DNA of 64,000 nt from UBA5951 sp012269555. GTDB taxonomy: Bacteria > Pseudomonadota > Alphaproteobacteria > Puniceispirillales > Puniceispirillaceae. A model generated the notes under the pieces. That model saw only the letters and a list, made by a program, of their open reading frames with translations. It did not search any database and was not told where the DNA came from. Position 1 is the first letter of the stretch. The number at the start of each line of letters is the position of its first letter. Below, in pieces: positions 46,901 through 56,444 of the stretch. Position numbers and translations under genes: made by a program. The stretch lies in NCBI GenBank assembly GCA_038147755.1, contig JAYQTS010000003.1:248001-312000 (forward strand), in the 5' to 3' direction.

Positions 46901-47673
46901 AAATCACAATGCTAGGTTGTGGTACTTCTGTTGGCATTCCTGCGTTAGGTCGGGCAGGGTGGGGTACTTGTGACCCACAAAATCCTAAAAATAGAAGGCA
47001 ACGTTGCGCAATTCTTATTCAAACAAAAAGTACGACTATATTGATTGATGCGGGTCCTGACATTAGAAACCAATTATTACCTATGAACATCAGTAAGTTA
47101 GATGCTGTTCTTATCACTCACACACATTCTGACCACGTTGCAGGCATGGATGACTTACGAGTATTCTATTGGCCTGACCAAAACAAAATTAAACTATTTG
47201 GGTCTGAAGAACATGGGAAAGATGTTCTATGCAGATTCCCTTATTTATTTCAAAAAAATTTATCTTCACCTAGCTATTTTATTCCACCTTTTGAGTGGAA
47301 TTCTATCAAAACCGATGAGCTCTTTAAAATTGGTGATGTAACTATAAGAACTCAATTTCAAAAACATGGAAGTGGATTTTCTCTTGGCTTTGTTTTTAAT
47401 GAAAAGTTTGCATATTCCACTGATGTTAGCGAACTAGATGATGAATACTTAAGTTCTATATCTAATATTCCTATATGGATTGTAGAAACTCTAAGAGAAA
47501 CACCACATTCGGCTCATGCCCACTTTGACCTAACGTTTTCTTGGATTCAAAAGGTAAAACCAGCTAAATGTTATCTTACACATCTTGGACTTGAGTCTGA
47601 TTATGAAAGTTTATTAAATATTTGTCCTCCAAATGTGGAGCCAGGTTATGATGGTTTAGTAATAAAGATTTGA
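46897..47673 (+). CDS. MBL-fold metal hydrolase, PhnP/phosphodiesterase-like
   Basis: 258 residues, intact. Starts with the family-typical MLGCGTSVGIPALGRAGWGTCDP; the metal motif THTHSDHVAGMDDLR is complete, with further ligands in HGSGFSLGF, AYSTDVSELDD and YLTHLGLE. The nearest characterised relative is PhnP (phosphoribosyl cyclic phosphodiesterase), but the genomic context (tatD, metG) is that of the alphaproteobacterial housekeeping homologue, so the substrate may differ. It contrasts with the two degenerate MBL proteins at 22699-24356. Confidence 0.88.
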   Translation: MKITMLGCGTSVGIPALGRAGWGTCDPQNPKNRRQRCAILIQTKSTTILIDAGPDIRNQLLPMNISKLDAVLITHTHSDHVAGMDDLRVFYWPDQNKIKLFGSEEHGKDVLCRFPYLFQKNLSSPSYFIPPFEWNSIKTDELFKIGDVTIRTQFQKHGSGFSLGFVFNEKFAYSTDVSELDDEYLSSISNIPIWIVETLRETPHSAHAHFDLTFSWIQKVKPAKCYLTHLGLESDYESLLNICPPNVEPGYDGLVIKI

Positions 47674-47784
47674 AAAGTAATAGTATTTATTACATAATAT
47701 ATATTATGCGACATTTTTGTTTTATATAGTTTAATTTTCTCCTTAAATTTTATAAAATGTACATTAAACAAAATTTTAATATTC

Positions 47785-49177
47785 TTATTGTAATTCAAAG
47801 AGTTGCAGGCCAAACCCAAAAGCTAGGTCTAAGACAGAAATTATTTTTCCTTCCTGGCTCATTATAATGTATTCTGAGGCCGTTGTGATAACCTCATTCT
47901 CTTCCACAAAGGAGTCAACACTTTGCCAAATTAGTTTGCCGTATTCATCCACTCTTATGAGCAGGCTCCGCCACGTTTCACGAGGATCTTTAATACATTG
48001 GGTATAAATTCTCTATTTTCTTCAAACTCTTCACAATGGGTCCCAGTTCCGCATCCCATAATAGCGCTACCATCATTAAAGATTCAATTCCCCAACATTC
48101 ATCATAAATAAACTTTTCTTCGCTACCCTTCCCTAAGTTATTCAAATTATGTTTTTCCCAAGTTGGATTCCCGTATGTATTAGTCCAAATAATATCTCCG
48201 TTCGTTGATATTTTGGTTATGGACCCGTCTATGCCATTATCATTCATGCTTTTATGACCAGACATAAAATATCCGTCTATATTTCCATTTTTTCTAGATA
48301 TACTAATGTCAGTGACTTCTCCGTGGTGAGGATAATTTCTAGACCAAACTAAATTTCCATTTTGGTCAATTTTAATTATTTTGGCGATAGTTGGTTCCTC
48401 TCTCGTAGACGAAGCTATGATAAAAGTTTGTTCTTCTACATTTTGTATGATTGTTTTTCCAGTTAACGCATCGTTCATATTTTTTTCCCAAACCGGTTTT
48501 TTAGGAGGAGCTTTTGATAATAATTGTTTTTCTTCAAAATACATTACAAAAACATTCCCATCAGTGGGGTTTCCGTATGATTTAAATCCTTCTATACTGT
48601 GTCTTTCAGCATTTGTTACACCTGTTAATATTAACCCGTTTTTATCTGTAATTAATGCTGACTCAAAGGCACTATCTTTGTTTTTATCCTCTGACCGAAA
48701 GGTCTTTTGCCACAGGAGTTCTCCAGTAGAAAGTTCTATTTTTGCAAGGTACCTATCAAGCGTTCCCTCCTTTGAAGCCAATAATCCAGCTACAAAGATA
48801 AAATCATCTAGAAATACTGCAGTATTAGCGACATCATCAACACCCTTTGATCCAAACGAAAAAACCCAGTCATAAGATAAATCTTCGCCTGGAAGCAACC
48901 ATACATTCTCCCTCCCCGCTTCCATAATCATCGGAAATTTTACTACAAAACCATCATTTGAATTACCCAAGTCTGAAAATTTACCTGCCAAAACAATGCC
49001 CTCACCAGGGACCTCAATTCCATGGACGGCGTGTGGATCTGAGTCCTCGCCACAACAGCTTTCATTTGTAACAAAAAAACCAATTGATTGCGCAGTTTCT
49101 TCAGCTTGAACAAAATTTATAATTATAGGAATAATTATGAGGGACAAGAATACAGAATTATGTAAAATTTTAGTCAC
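47785..49177 (-). CDS. Secreted beta-propeller-like protein, two frameshifts at the C-terminus
   Basis: About 464 residues, function unknown. AAGGA lies 8 bases before GTG 49177, followed by the signal peptide KILHNSVFLSLIIIPIIINFVQA. The mature part has repeated blade-like units with W and G turns (LAKIELSTGELLWQKTF; IIKIDQNGNLVWSRNYP; ITKISTNGDIIWTNTYG), as in PQQ-type propellers. The frame ending at 47990 is an artefact. A missing T near 48067 and a missing A near 47986 restore FNDGSAIMGCGTG, VLKDPRETWRSLLIRVDE and a stop at 47785. CCGEDSDPH at the start and the Cys-rich end suggest disulfides. Confidence 0.65.
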
Positions 49178-49327
49178 AAATATTATCCTTTTCAGATACT
49201 TATCGCGTATTCTTGTTGTTAGCTTAAATAACATATCTTGATGTGTAATACTAATTTTCAAGCAAATACTTTCTTACTAAAAACAGATATTTACATCACT
49301 GTTGTTAATTGTTATCATATTTCAAAT

Positions 49328-49410
49328 CTCTTGGGGTGCCTTTATTTATAATTTAAAGGCTGAGACACACCCATGAACCTGAACCAGATAATGCTGGCGT
49401 AGGAAAGAGC
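49328..49410 (+). promoter_or_regulatory. TPP riboswitch (Thi-box)
   Basis: A near-consensus thiamine pyrophosphate aptamer: closing stem CTCTT (49328-49332) with AAGAG (49405-49409), GGGGTGCC, a variable P3 (TTTATTTATAATTTAAA), the invariant CTGAGA, then ACACCCATGAACCTGAACC and AATGCTGGCGTAGGAAAG. It lies about 80 bases upstream of thiB. In Gram-negatives it usually represses translation or elongation when TPP is abundant. Confidence 0.95.
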
Positions 49411-49490
49411 AGTTGTTGAAATATAATATTTGATTTCATTTATTTTTTCTCTTTCTGCATCTCAGTAATATCTGCATTGAATTTTAAAGT

Positions 49491-50519
49491 ATGAGAAAAA
49501 TGGATATGAAAAATATTAAAATAATTAACTTTGCAATTGTGTTTATCCTTTGCGGCTTCTCTGCTCATGCAGATAAGCCTGTACTTACAATCTACACATA
49601 TGATTCTTTTACTTCCGATTGGGGTCCGGGTCCTGTTATTGAGACAAAATTTGAAGAGACATGCGAATGTGACTTGCAATTTGTAGGATTAGATAGCTCC
49701 ATTGGGATTTTAGGCAGAATTAAGCTTGAGGGACCTAATACAAAAGCAGATATCGCACTTGGACTTGATACTAATTTAGTTCATCTGGCAAAAGAAACAG
49801 GATATTTTTCTGAATTACCAACCAAAGTAAAAAATAATTATATTAAGAATAGTTCATTACCTATTGAATATAATGATAATATGTTCATGCCATTTGATTG
49901 GGGCTGGTTTGGTTTTGTTTATAAAAAAAATACTTTGAAGAATCCGCCGGAATCTTTTGAAGAGCTAACAAAAATGTCCGATGATGTAAAAGTTGTTATC
50001 CAAGATCCAAGAACTTCAACACCTGGTTTGGGATTATTGCTTTGGATAAAATCCATTTACGGTGATAATGCAATTGACTATTGGAGAAAGTTGCAACCAA
50101 AAATTCTTACTGTTACAAAAGGGTGGTCAGAAGCTTATGCTCTTTTCTTAGATGGAGAAGCAGATATGGTGTTATCTTACACCACTTCACCTGCTTATCA
50201 TTTAATCGCGGAAGAAAACGAAAGCTTTGAAGCTACTATTTTTGAAGAGGGAAACTATCTGCAAATCGAGGTAGCTGGTATATTGAAAAGTTCTTCTAAG
50301 CCCGAGCTAGCAGCCCATTTTTTAGAATTCATGGCAACGCCTTCATTTCAAAATATTATACCCACAACAAATTGGATGTATCCAGCTTATAATGCAGAAA
50401 TACCAGAGGGTTTTGAAGCGGTTGCTAAACCCTCTAAAACCCTTCTTTTTAATTCTGAAAATGTGGCTGCAAATCAAAAAAAATGGATTGATGAGTGGCT
50501 TACCGCAAGTACAAAATAA
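49491..50519 (+). CDS. thiB: Thiamine ABC transporter periplasmic binding protein
   Basis: Binds thiamine or its phosphates in the periplasm, 342 residues, intact. Signal peptide IKIINFAIVFILCGFSAHA. Family motifs: VLTIYTYDSFTSDWGPGP, then GLDTNLVHLAKETGYF, FMPFDWGWFGFVYKK and PRTSTPGLGLLLW. A second ATG at 49506 (MKNIKI) is equally plausible. First gene after the TPP riboswitch; its end overlaps the thiP frame. Confidence 0.94.
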   Translation: MRKMDMKNIKIINFAIVFILCGFSAHADKPVLTIYTYDSFTSDWGPGPVIETKFEETCECDLQFVGLDSSIGILGRIKLEGPNTKADIALGLDTNLVHLAKETGYFSELPTKVKNNYIKNSSLPIEYNDNMFMPFDWGWFGFVYKKNTLKNPPESFEELTKMSDDVKVVIQDPRTSTPGLGLLLWIKSIYGDNAIDYWRKLQPKILTVTKGWSEAYALFLDGEADMVLSYTTSPAYHLIAEENESFEATIFEEGNYLQIEVAGILKSSSKPELAAHFLEFMATPSFQNIIPTTNWMYPAYNAEIPEGFEAVAKPSKTLLFNSENVAANQKKWIDEWLTASTK

Positions 50520-52316
50520 AGGGAACAAGAAATCAGGGTACAGAATTCTTTAATATTTCTCAATCCCTTGTTTTATTAGAGCACTTTAAATTTTCCAGAT
50601 TGTATGGTCTATTTTTTGGATTAATTTTATCATTACTAGGATGCGCTATTTTAGCCCAGCTGTTTAGAATAGCCGGCAATGATAATTACCTTACTGTTAT
50701 CCTTTCTTCCAGCACTTTTTATATTATTAAAAGCGCCGGTTGGCAGGCATTTCTTTCCACATTTTTTTCTTTATTAGTTGGAATACTGTGTGCACGAGCC
50801 CTTCACCGGAGAGGAAATCAGTGGCTTGTTAAATTTGTTTTATCTACAAGCTTTATCGCACTAGTTGTTCCCACTACAGTAGCTGCTCTGGGAATTGTTG
50901 CAGTTTGGGGAAGGTCTGGTTTAATAAGCTCCCTAGGGTTAGCCGGCATTTCTCTATTTGGACTATGGATGGTTATACTTGCGCATGTATTTTTAACGCT
51001 CCTCTTGTTTTAAGAATCGCTTATTCTGCTTTGAAATCTCAACCAAGTTATTATTGGAAGTTAGCATCCCACAACAATCTGACAGAACTGGAAATATTTC
51101 AGGCTATTGAATGGCCAACGTTTAAGTCATTCATGGTTCCTTTAGCAAGTCTAATTTTTTTGCTCTGTTTTACCTCTTTTTCCATAGTGCTCATGTTAGG
51201 AGGTGGACCTGATGTGACAACTTTAGAGGTGTCAATCTACCACGCTGTTCGTTTCTCTTTTGATATGCAGTTAGCGGCATCTTTGAGCATAGTCCAAATT
51301 TTAATTTGCTCAGGTCTAATTTTAATATCAAAACCACTAAACTTTTCTCTTACCTCCCCTGCACCAAATTCAGAAAGTACAATAATTAGAAATGATGCAG
51401 AAAAATTACTCTCCAGGTTGATAGATTTTTTCTGCTTTTTAATATTTTTTATGGTGATTTTTCTTCCATTAATAGCACTTTTTTACCGCCTTGACTTATC
51501 CTCTGGTCTAAATTTATTCGAACAAGATAGGTTCTGGAATGCTCTCTATACATCTACTAAACTTGCTTTTTTTCATCAATGTTAAGTGTGATGATCGCGA
51601 TCGTTTTAATTCATAGTAGATTTAGATTAAGACAATCAGGTAGTCACATCTCAATTCAATTCATTGATTTTTCAATATCTTTCTATCTTCTGATGCCAGC
51701 AATTGTTTTCGCAACAGGATGTTTTATTCTTCTTCAAAATCATATTAACTTGTTTGAACAGGCATTTTGGCTAGTATTATTGGCAAATGTACTTTTCTCC
51801 TTACCTTTTATTTTACGTATATTGTCTCCATCATTAGAACAAACACTGTCACAGCATGATAGGTTATCCCTGCAATTGGGTATAACAGGTTTGAAAAAAT
51901 TCATTTTCTTAACTTTTCCCTCGATAACTCGTGAATTACAGCTTGTATTAGGTATCAGTTTTGCTTTTTCGTTAGGCGATCTGAGTGTAATTACTTTATT
52001 TGGCAATAAAGAATTTGAGACACTACCTTATTATCTCTATCAACTCTTCGGTCGATATGGAGCTAGTGAAGCAGATATTTTGGGTATATTTATTCTGGGA
52101 TATATTTTTGTAGCTTATTTTATTTTTGGTTTAATTTTAATGTTCCTTGAAAAACTTCAAGGATTTAGTCAATTGATGGTTAACAATGCTGCAAATAAAA
52201 GAATTAATTTTCAAATGGCCGAATTCTATTCAACAGGAAGTAAATTTAGAAGCTTCGGCTGGAGAAATAGTTTTAATTGGCGGACCTTCTGGGATTGGCA
52301 AAACCACGTTATTTAA
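50495..52316 (+). CDS. thiP: Thiamine ABC transporter permease, two or three frameshifts
   Basis: Inner-membrane permease with about twelve helices (two fused permease domains). Frame 1 (50495-51013) has IIKSAGWQAFLSTFFSLLVG. A missing T in T5 (50990-50994) links AHVF to NAPLVLRIAYSAL. A missing T in T7 (51567-51573) links STKLAF to SSMLSVMIAIVLIHSR. The EAA loops are LASHNNLTELEIFQAIEWP and LQLGITGLKKFIFLTFPS. The last 40 codons overlap thiQ, so the real stop may be nearer 52176 through another shift. The start is unclear: GTG 50495 overlaps thiB. Confidence 0.85.
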
Positions 52317-52795
52317 TATAATTTCTGGATTTTACGAAACAGTTTCTGGTTCAGTGATCTTTAACGGGAAAAATTTATTATCAAAACCTCCTTGGAAAAG
52401 ACCGGTTTCCACTATGTTTCAAAGTGATAATCTTTTTCCTCATTTATCTGTAAAACAAAATTTAATGTTAGGAATTAAAAATTTTTCAAAAGATATTGAA
52501 AATCAATTATATTTTTAAAAATTTTTTCTCTAATTAATCAAAAATGTAGCGAACTGTCTGGTGGTGAACTCCAACGTGTTGCGCTTATTAAAACTTTATC
52601 AAGAGAAAAACCAAATATATTATTAGACGAACCCTTTTCTGCTTTAGATGAGGATATGATTAAAAATGCATCTATTTCAAGAATTCAAGAATATACAAAA
52701 AGTATAAAAATTCAATTACGCTTATTATATCCCATGAAAGATGCACTACTTCACTAGGGCGCTTGAAATCAAATAGCAATAGATATAATCTTTAA
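52186..52795 (+). CDS. thiQ: Thiamine ABC transporter ATPase, two frameshifts
   Basis: ATPase of ThiBPQ. MLQIKELIFKWP start, Walker A GGPSGIGKTTLF, Q-loop MFQSDNLFPHLSV. A missing T in the T5 run at 52512-52516 joins NQLYF to LKIFSLINQKCSELSGGELQ, the signature region. NILLDEPFSALDEDMI is Walker B. A second missing T near 52711 restores ITLIISHERCTTSLGRL with the switch histidine and a stop at 52793-52795. About 203 residues after correction, short for the family at the C-terminus as is usual for ThiQ. Confidence 0.85.
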
Positions 52796-53084
52796 ACTAA
52801 TATAACAAAGATTGACCAATGAAACAAGAGCTAGATTGGTTAAAATTTTGAAAATAAAAAAATAATTAATTTTTTAACTCGATTAACGCTTCTTTGCACA
52901 ACGTTAAAGATAAAGAAAAGTTGTGGTTCATCAAAAATTAATTCTTTATTTTCTAATATTATCATATTTGAACTAAAAAAATTTTTTATTTTAAATAAGT
53001 TAACGTTTAATAAAAAAGAAAAGGCATCACTAGCTAAAAAAATTGATTACTTGAATCGTAATTATATAATAAATGATTTTATCA

Positions 53085-53160
53085 TGGTGAGCGGTACAGG
53101 ATTCGAACCTGTGACCCAGTGATTAAAAGTCACTTGCTCTACCAGCTGAGCTAACCGCCC
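53085..53160 (-). tRNA. tRNA-Lys (anticodon TTT), CCA encoded
   Basis: Cloverleaf on the minus strand: acceptor GGGCGGT paired to ACCGCTC, D arm TAGCTCAGCTGGTAGAGCA, anticodon loop GACTTTTAATC with anticodon TTT, T arm CACAGGTTCGAATCCTG, then A and CCA. Stands between thiQ and the FkbM-type gene. Confidence 0.97.
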
Positions 53161-53311
53161 TCACCACAACGTGATTTTTGTAGCCCCAAGTGGTCTGCAG
53201 GTCAAGTGATTTAGGCTAATTGTTAAAAACCAAAGCTCACATTTTGTGTGGACTTAGAACGCTCAATTTTTTAATGTATACTTTTGTATTTTTGTAAATG
53301 AATTTAAAATT

Positions 53312-54116
53312 ATGATTAATAACAACTTTGGAACAAATACCCCTTCTCTATTTGGAAAGTTTTTACTTTTATTAATTAAAATGGGTATATCTAGAGGAAA
53401 GCTTAAACGGTTATTTCATAATTTATGGAAGAAATATTTAAGCGAAAACCCCGTTGATTTAATTTATAATGGAATAAAACTCAGGGTAAGGCCATTTGGA
53501 AATACTATTGAGATCAAACATTTTATTTTCCTCAAAGTTTCGTGAAAAAGTGAACTCAAAATCATTAAAAAATTTGTAGATAGCGATACATTGTTCTTAG
53601 ATATTGGGGCGAATTTTGGCTATTATTCTCTATTCGTCGCTAGTTTTGGTGCAAGAAAATGTATTGGTTTTGAGCCTAATCCTGTTCTAATTGAAAGAAT
53701 GAAGGAAAATATAAAATTAAATAAACTAACAGAAAAATAGTAGTTGCTCCTTTTGCTCTTGGCAAAAACTCAAAAATGGTAAATCTTCACATTTCAAAAT
53801 TTGGACTTGGCAGCAGCTCCATAATCAAAAATACTTCTTCACTAGAAACAATCAAAGTAAAACAAAAGACTCTAAAAAAGGCACTTAAAGAATTTGATGA
53901 AATTAAAGCTGACATTGTAAAAATTGATATTGAAGGATTCGAAGATAAAGTTCTATTTCCTTATCTTTCGGCGCTAGAAAAGGATTATCTTCCTTCATTA
54001 ATTATAATCGAAGATAACAGTGCAGAATGGGATTTAAATATATTGGATTGGCTTGAAAAAATTACTATAAACGTGTAGGAGAAACTAGAGGAAATATTTT
54101 TCTAGTTAAAAACTGA
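53312..54116 (+). CDS. FkbM-family methyltransferase, several frameshifts
   Basis: SAM-dependent methyltransferase, possibly acting on a polysaccharide or lipid. SAM motif I is FLDIGANFGYYSLF, followed by FEPNPVLIERMKENIKLN, KADIVKIDIEGFED and a C-terminal ETRGNIFLVKN. At least three breaks occur: TGA after HFIFLKVS (two compensating shifts would give FPQSFVK), a missing A near 53730 restoring EKIVVAPFALGKN, and a missing A near 54056 restoring NYYKRVGETRGN and the stop at 54116. About 268 residues if repaired. The density of breaks is high, so true decay is possible. Confidence 0.75.
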
Positions 54117-54414
54117 AGTAAAAAGTTACTAATTTAGTTGAATATTTTCTTTCAATGACATTGTTTTATCATATTATTTTGAAGAAAAAGTTTTACTCTT
54201 ATTTTGAAATAATTGAGCGAGTTCAATTCACGTTGTTCAACGAGTGTACAAAGATTGATCTAAAAACACAGCTTTTTGACGAATGACTAATTTGTTGCTA
54301 GCCTTCTACATGTAGTGCATCTAATTTATTTTAAATACCATATATAATGATAGATGCTCAATATTACGGTAATGCTTTTTATTTAGAGTATTATACTTAA
54401 CTAGGAGAAGAATT

Positions 54415-55725
54415 ATGTCTGATATTGATTATAGCAATCCTAATAATACGCCGCCCATAGGACAAGCAATTCCATTGGGATTACAGCATGTGTTAGCCAT
54501 GTTTGCATCAAATGTTACCCCATCTATAATTGTAGCAGGGGCAGCAGGGCTCGCCTTTGGTGGAGCAGAACAAATTTATTTAATTCAAATGGCCATGCTT
54601 TTTGCTGGGATAGCTACGTTATTCCAAACAGTCGGTGCGGGTCCAATAGGTAGTCGATTGCCTATTATGCAAGGTACAAGCTTCGCGTTTGTTGGTGTTT
54701 TAGCTGGTGTAGCTGCCACTCAGGGTCTCAGCGTAGCTCTTACAGCTTGTATAATAGCTGGATTAATTCATTTTGCTTTAGGAAGCATAATACAAAATCT
54801 TCGCTTCATGTTTCCTCCTTTGGTTACTGGTCTAGTTATTTTAGCAATCGGATTATATTTAATTCCAGTAGCAATTAAATACTCAGCTGGTGGAGCTGCT
54901 GAATTTCAAATGAATGCTGAGAGTTTTGGTTCATTAATGCACTGGTCAGTAGCACTTACAGTCGTAGTGGTTTCATTAATTTGTAAATTTATGACTAAGG
55001 GATTAATTTCTAATGCAGCAGTTTTAATTGGATTAATTGCGGGTTATATTGTCGCTATTTTTATGGGAATGGTAAGCTTTGGCGGCGTTGCAAAATCTGC
55101 CTGGTTTCAAATTCCAGAGGCTATGCCGTATGGTTTTGAATTTAGTCTTGGTGCTGTAATTGGTGTAACTCTCGTCTCTATTGTATCTGCAATTGAGACA
55201 GTAGGTGATACTTCTGCTACGACAAAAGCTGGTGCAGGTCGAGATGCAACTGATGAAGAGATATCTGGAGCAACTTATGCAGACGGATTAGGAACTGCGG
55301 TTGCGGGTGTTTTTGGTGGTCTTCCAAATACCTCATTTAGTCAAAATGTTGGAATTGTTGGTATGACAGGAATTATGTCCCGTCATGTTGTTACAATCGC
55401 AGGACTTATTATGGTAATTTGTGGTTTAATACCAAAGATTGGTGCCGTAATTTCTTCTATGCCGTTACCTGTATTGGGTGGGGGAGTGATAGTTATGTTT
55501 GGAATGGTTGCTGCTGCTGGAATGAATATGCTTAGCACTGTGAAGATGTCACGTCGAAATATGATAATTATTTCAGTCTCTCTGGCTGTAGGCTTAGGTT
55601 TAAATTTAGTTCCGTCTGCAGTTCAATATCTTCCAGGAATTTGGAAAACATTGGCCACCTCTGCAGTAGCGCCCACCGCGCTTTTAGCTGTTACCTTAAA
55701 TTTAATCTTACCTCAAGAGGACTAA
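54415..55725 (+). CDS. NCS2-family nucleobase (xanthine/uracil) permease
   Basis: Proton-coupled nucleobase symporter, 436 residues, about 14 membrane segments, intact. Family marks: GLQHVLAMFASNVTPSIIV, then the QGTSFAFVGVLAG helix, SAIETVGDTSATT, and the NCS2 signature FSQNVGIVGMTGIMSRHVV. Glu in AIETVGD matches the conserved acidic substrate residue. Resembles purine (xanthine/urate) members as much as uracil ones. GGAGAAG precedes the ATG by 5 bases. A strong hairpin terminator follows. Confidence 0.9.
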   Translation: MSDIDYSNPNNTPPIGQAIPLGLQHVLAMFASNVTPSIIVAGAAGLAFGGAEQIYLIQMAMLFAGIATLFQTVGAGPIGSRLPIMQGTSFAFVGVLAGVAATQGLSVALTACIIAGLIHFALGSIIQNLRFMFPPLVTGLVILAIGLYLIPVAIKYSAGGAAEFQMNAESFGSLMHWSVALTVVVVSLICKFMTKGLISNAAVLIGLIAGYIVAIFMGMVSFGGVAKSAWFQIPEAMPYGFEFSLGAVIGVTLVSIVSAIETVGDTSATTKAGAGRDATDEEISGATYADGLGTAVAGVFGGLPNTSFSQNVGIVGMTGIMSRHVVTIAGLIMVICGLIPKIGAVISSMPLPVLGGGVIVMFGMVAAAGMNMLSTVKMSRRNMIIISVSLAVGLGLNLVPSAVQYLPGIWKTLATSAVAPTALLAVTLNLILPQED

Positions 55726-55736
55726 AGTAATAATTT

Positions 55737-55769
55737 AAAGCCCCAAAAAAAGGTTTTTTTTGGGGCTTT
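55737..55769. terminator. Bidirectional intrinsic terminator
   Basis: Near-perfect inverted repeat AAAGCCCCAAAAAAA (55737-55751) and TTTTTTTTGGGGCTTT (55754-55769) with a 2-base GG centre. The GC core is flanked by A and T tracts, so it can end transcription from both the permease and the leftward coaD. Confidence 0.85.
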
Positions 55770-55838
55770 AAATAGTATTAGAACACCGCTGAAAATATCA
55801 AATAAATTTTTAAATCGTATTTTAACAATAAGTTCTTG

Positions 55839-56342
55839 TTATTTATTAAATAGTAACATCAATTCTTTTTCAATAATACTCGGAACGAAGGAGCTTACAT
55901 CTCCTCCATAACGAGCTATCTCTTTTACTAATTTAGATGCAACAAAATGCTGTTTTTCTGATGCTGTTAAAAAAACTGTTTCTAAATTTTCGTGCAACCT
56001 TTTATTAGCACTGGCCATCTGGAATTCATATTCAAAATCTGAGACAGCACGCAGCCCTCTTATCAACATAGATGCGTTCACTCGCTTAGCAAAATCAGTT
56101 AATAGCCCTGTGAATGCCTGTACTTCAACGCTCTCGGAAATAACACCCTTATCTTTCATTGTATTTATTTCAAATTCTACGAAGCGCTTTCGTTGTTCAA
56201 GGCTAAACAAAGGATTTTTACCAGGATTTTCTGCGATACCCACAATTAATTTTGAAGACAAAGTAGATGCACTAACCACCATATCTAAATGTCCAAATGT
56301 TAATGGATCAAATGTCCCTGGATATAAAGCTATTTGAGCCAT
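55839..56342 (-). CDS. coaD: Phosphopantetheine adenylyltransferase
   Basis: Penultimate step of coenzyme A synthesis: 4'-phosphopantetheine plus ATP gives dephospho-CoA. 167 residues, intact. The nucleotidyltransferase motif YPGTFDPLTFGHLD is at the start; RGLRAVSDFEYEFQMA binds substrate and VASKLVKEIA replaces the usual ISSTxVREIA. Lies downstream of gyrA on the same strand, the standard alphaproteobacterial order. Confidence 0.95.
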   Translation of the reverse strand: MAQIALYPGTFDPLTFGHLDMVVSASTLSSKLIVGIAENPGKNPLFSLEQRKRFVEFEINTMKDKGVISESVEVQAFTGLLTDFAKRVNASMLIRGLRAVSDFEYEFQMASANKRLHENLETVFLTASEKQHFVASKLVKEIARYGGDVSSFVPSIIEKELMLLFNK

Positions 56343-56444
56343 TTCTCTATTTCCGATAATGCAAGAACTTCGACAGATTAATTTTCTTCATTTTTTTACT
56401 AGGCTCCCAGTCAACTCAATATCTGATTTACCTGAGCCTCCTCT

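Noticed and set aside
48381..48875. 164-residue plus-strand frame opposite the secreted propeller-like protein
   Set aside because: The minus-strand frame has a signal peptide, ribosome site and repeats; the plus-strand product is Ser/Phe/Asn-rich with no feature.
52796..53084. Open, lysine-rich stretch after thiQ (about 75 codons in one frame)
   Set aside because: There is no start codon or ribosome site that fits, the composition is simply AT-rich, and the frame runs into the tRNA-Lys. A decayed gene is possible but unsupported.
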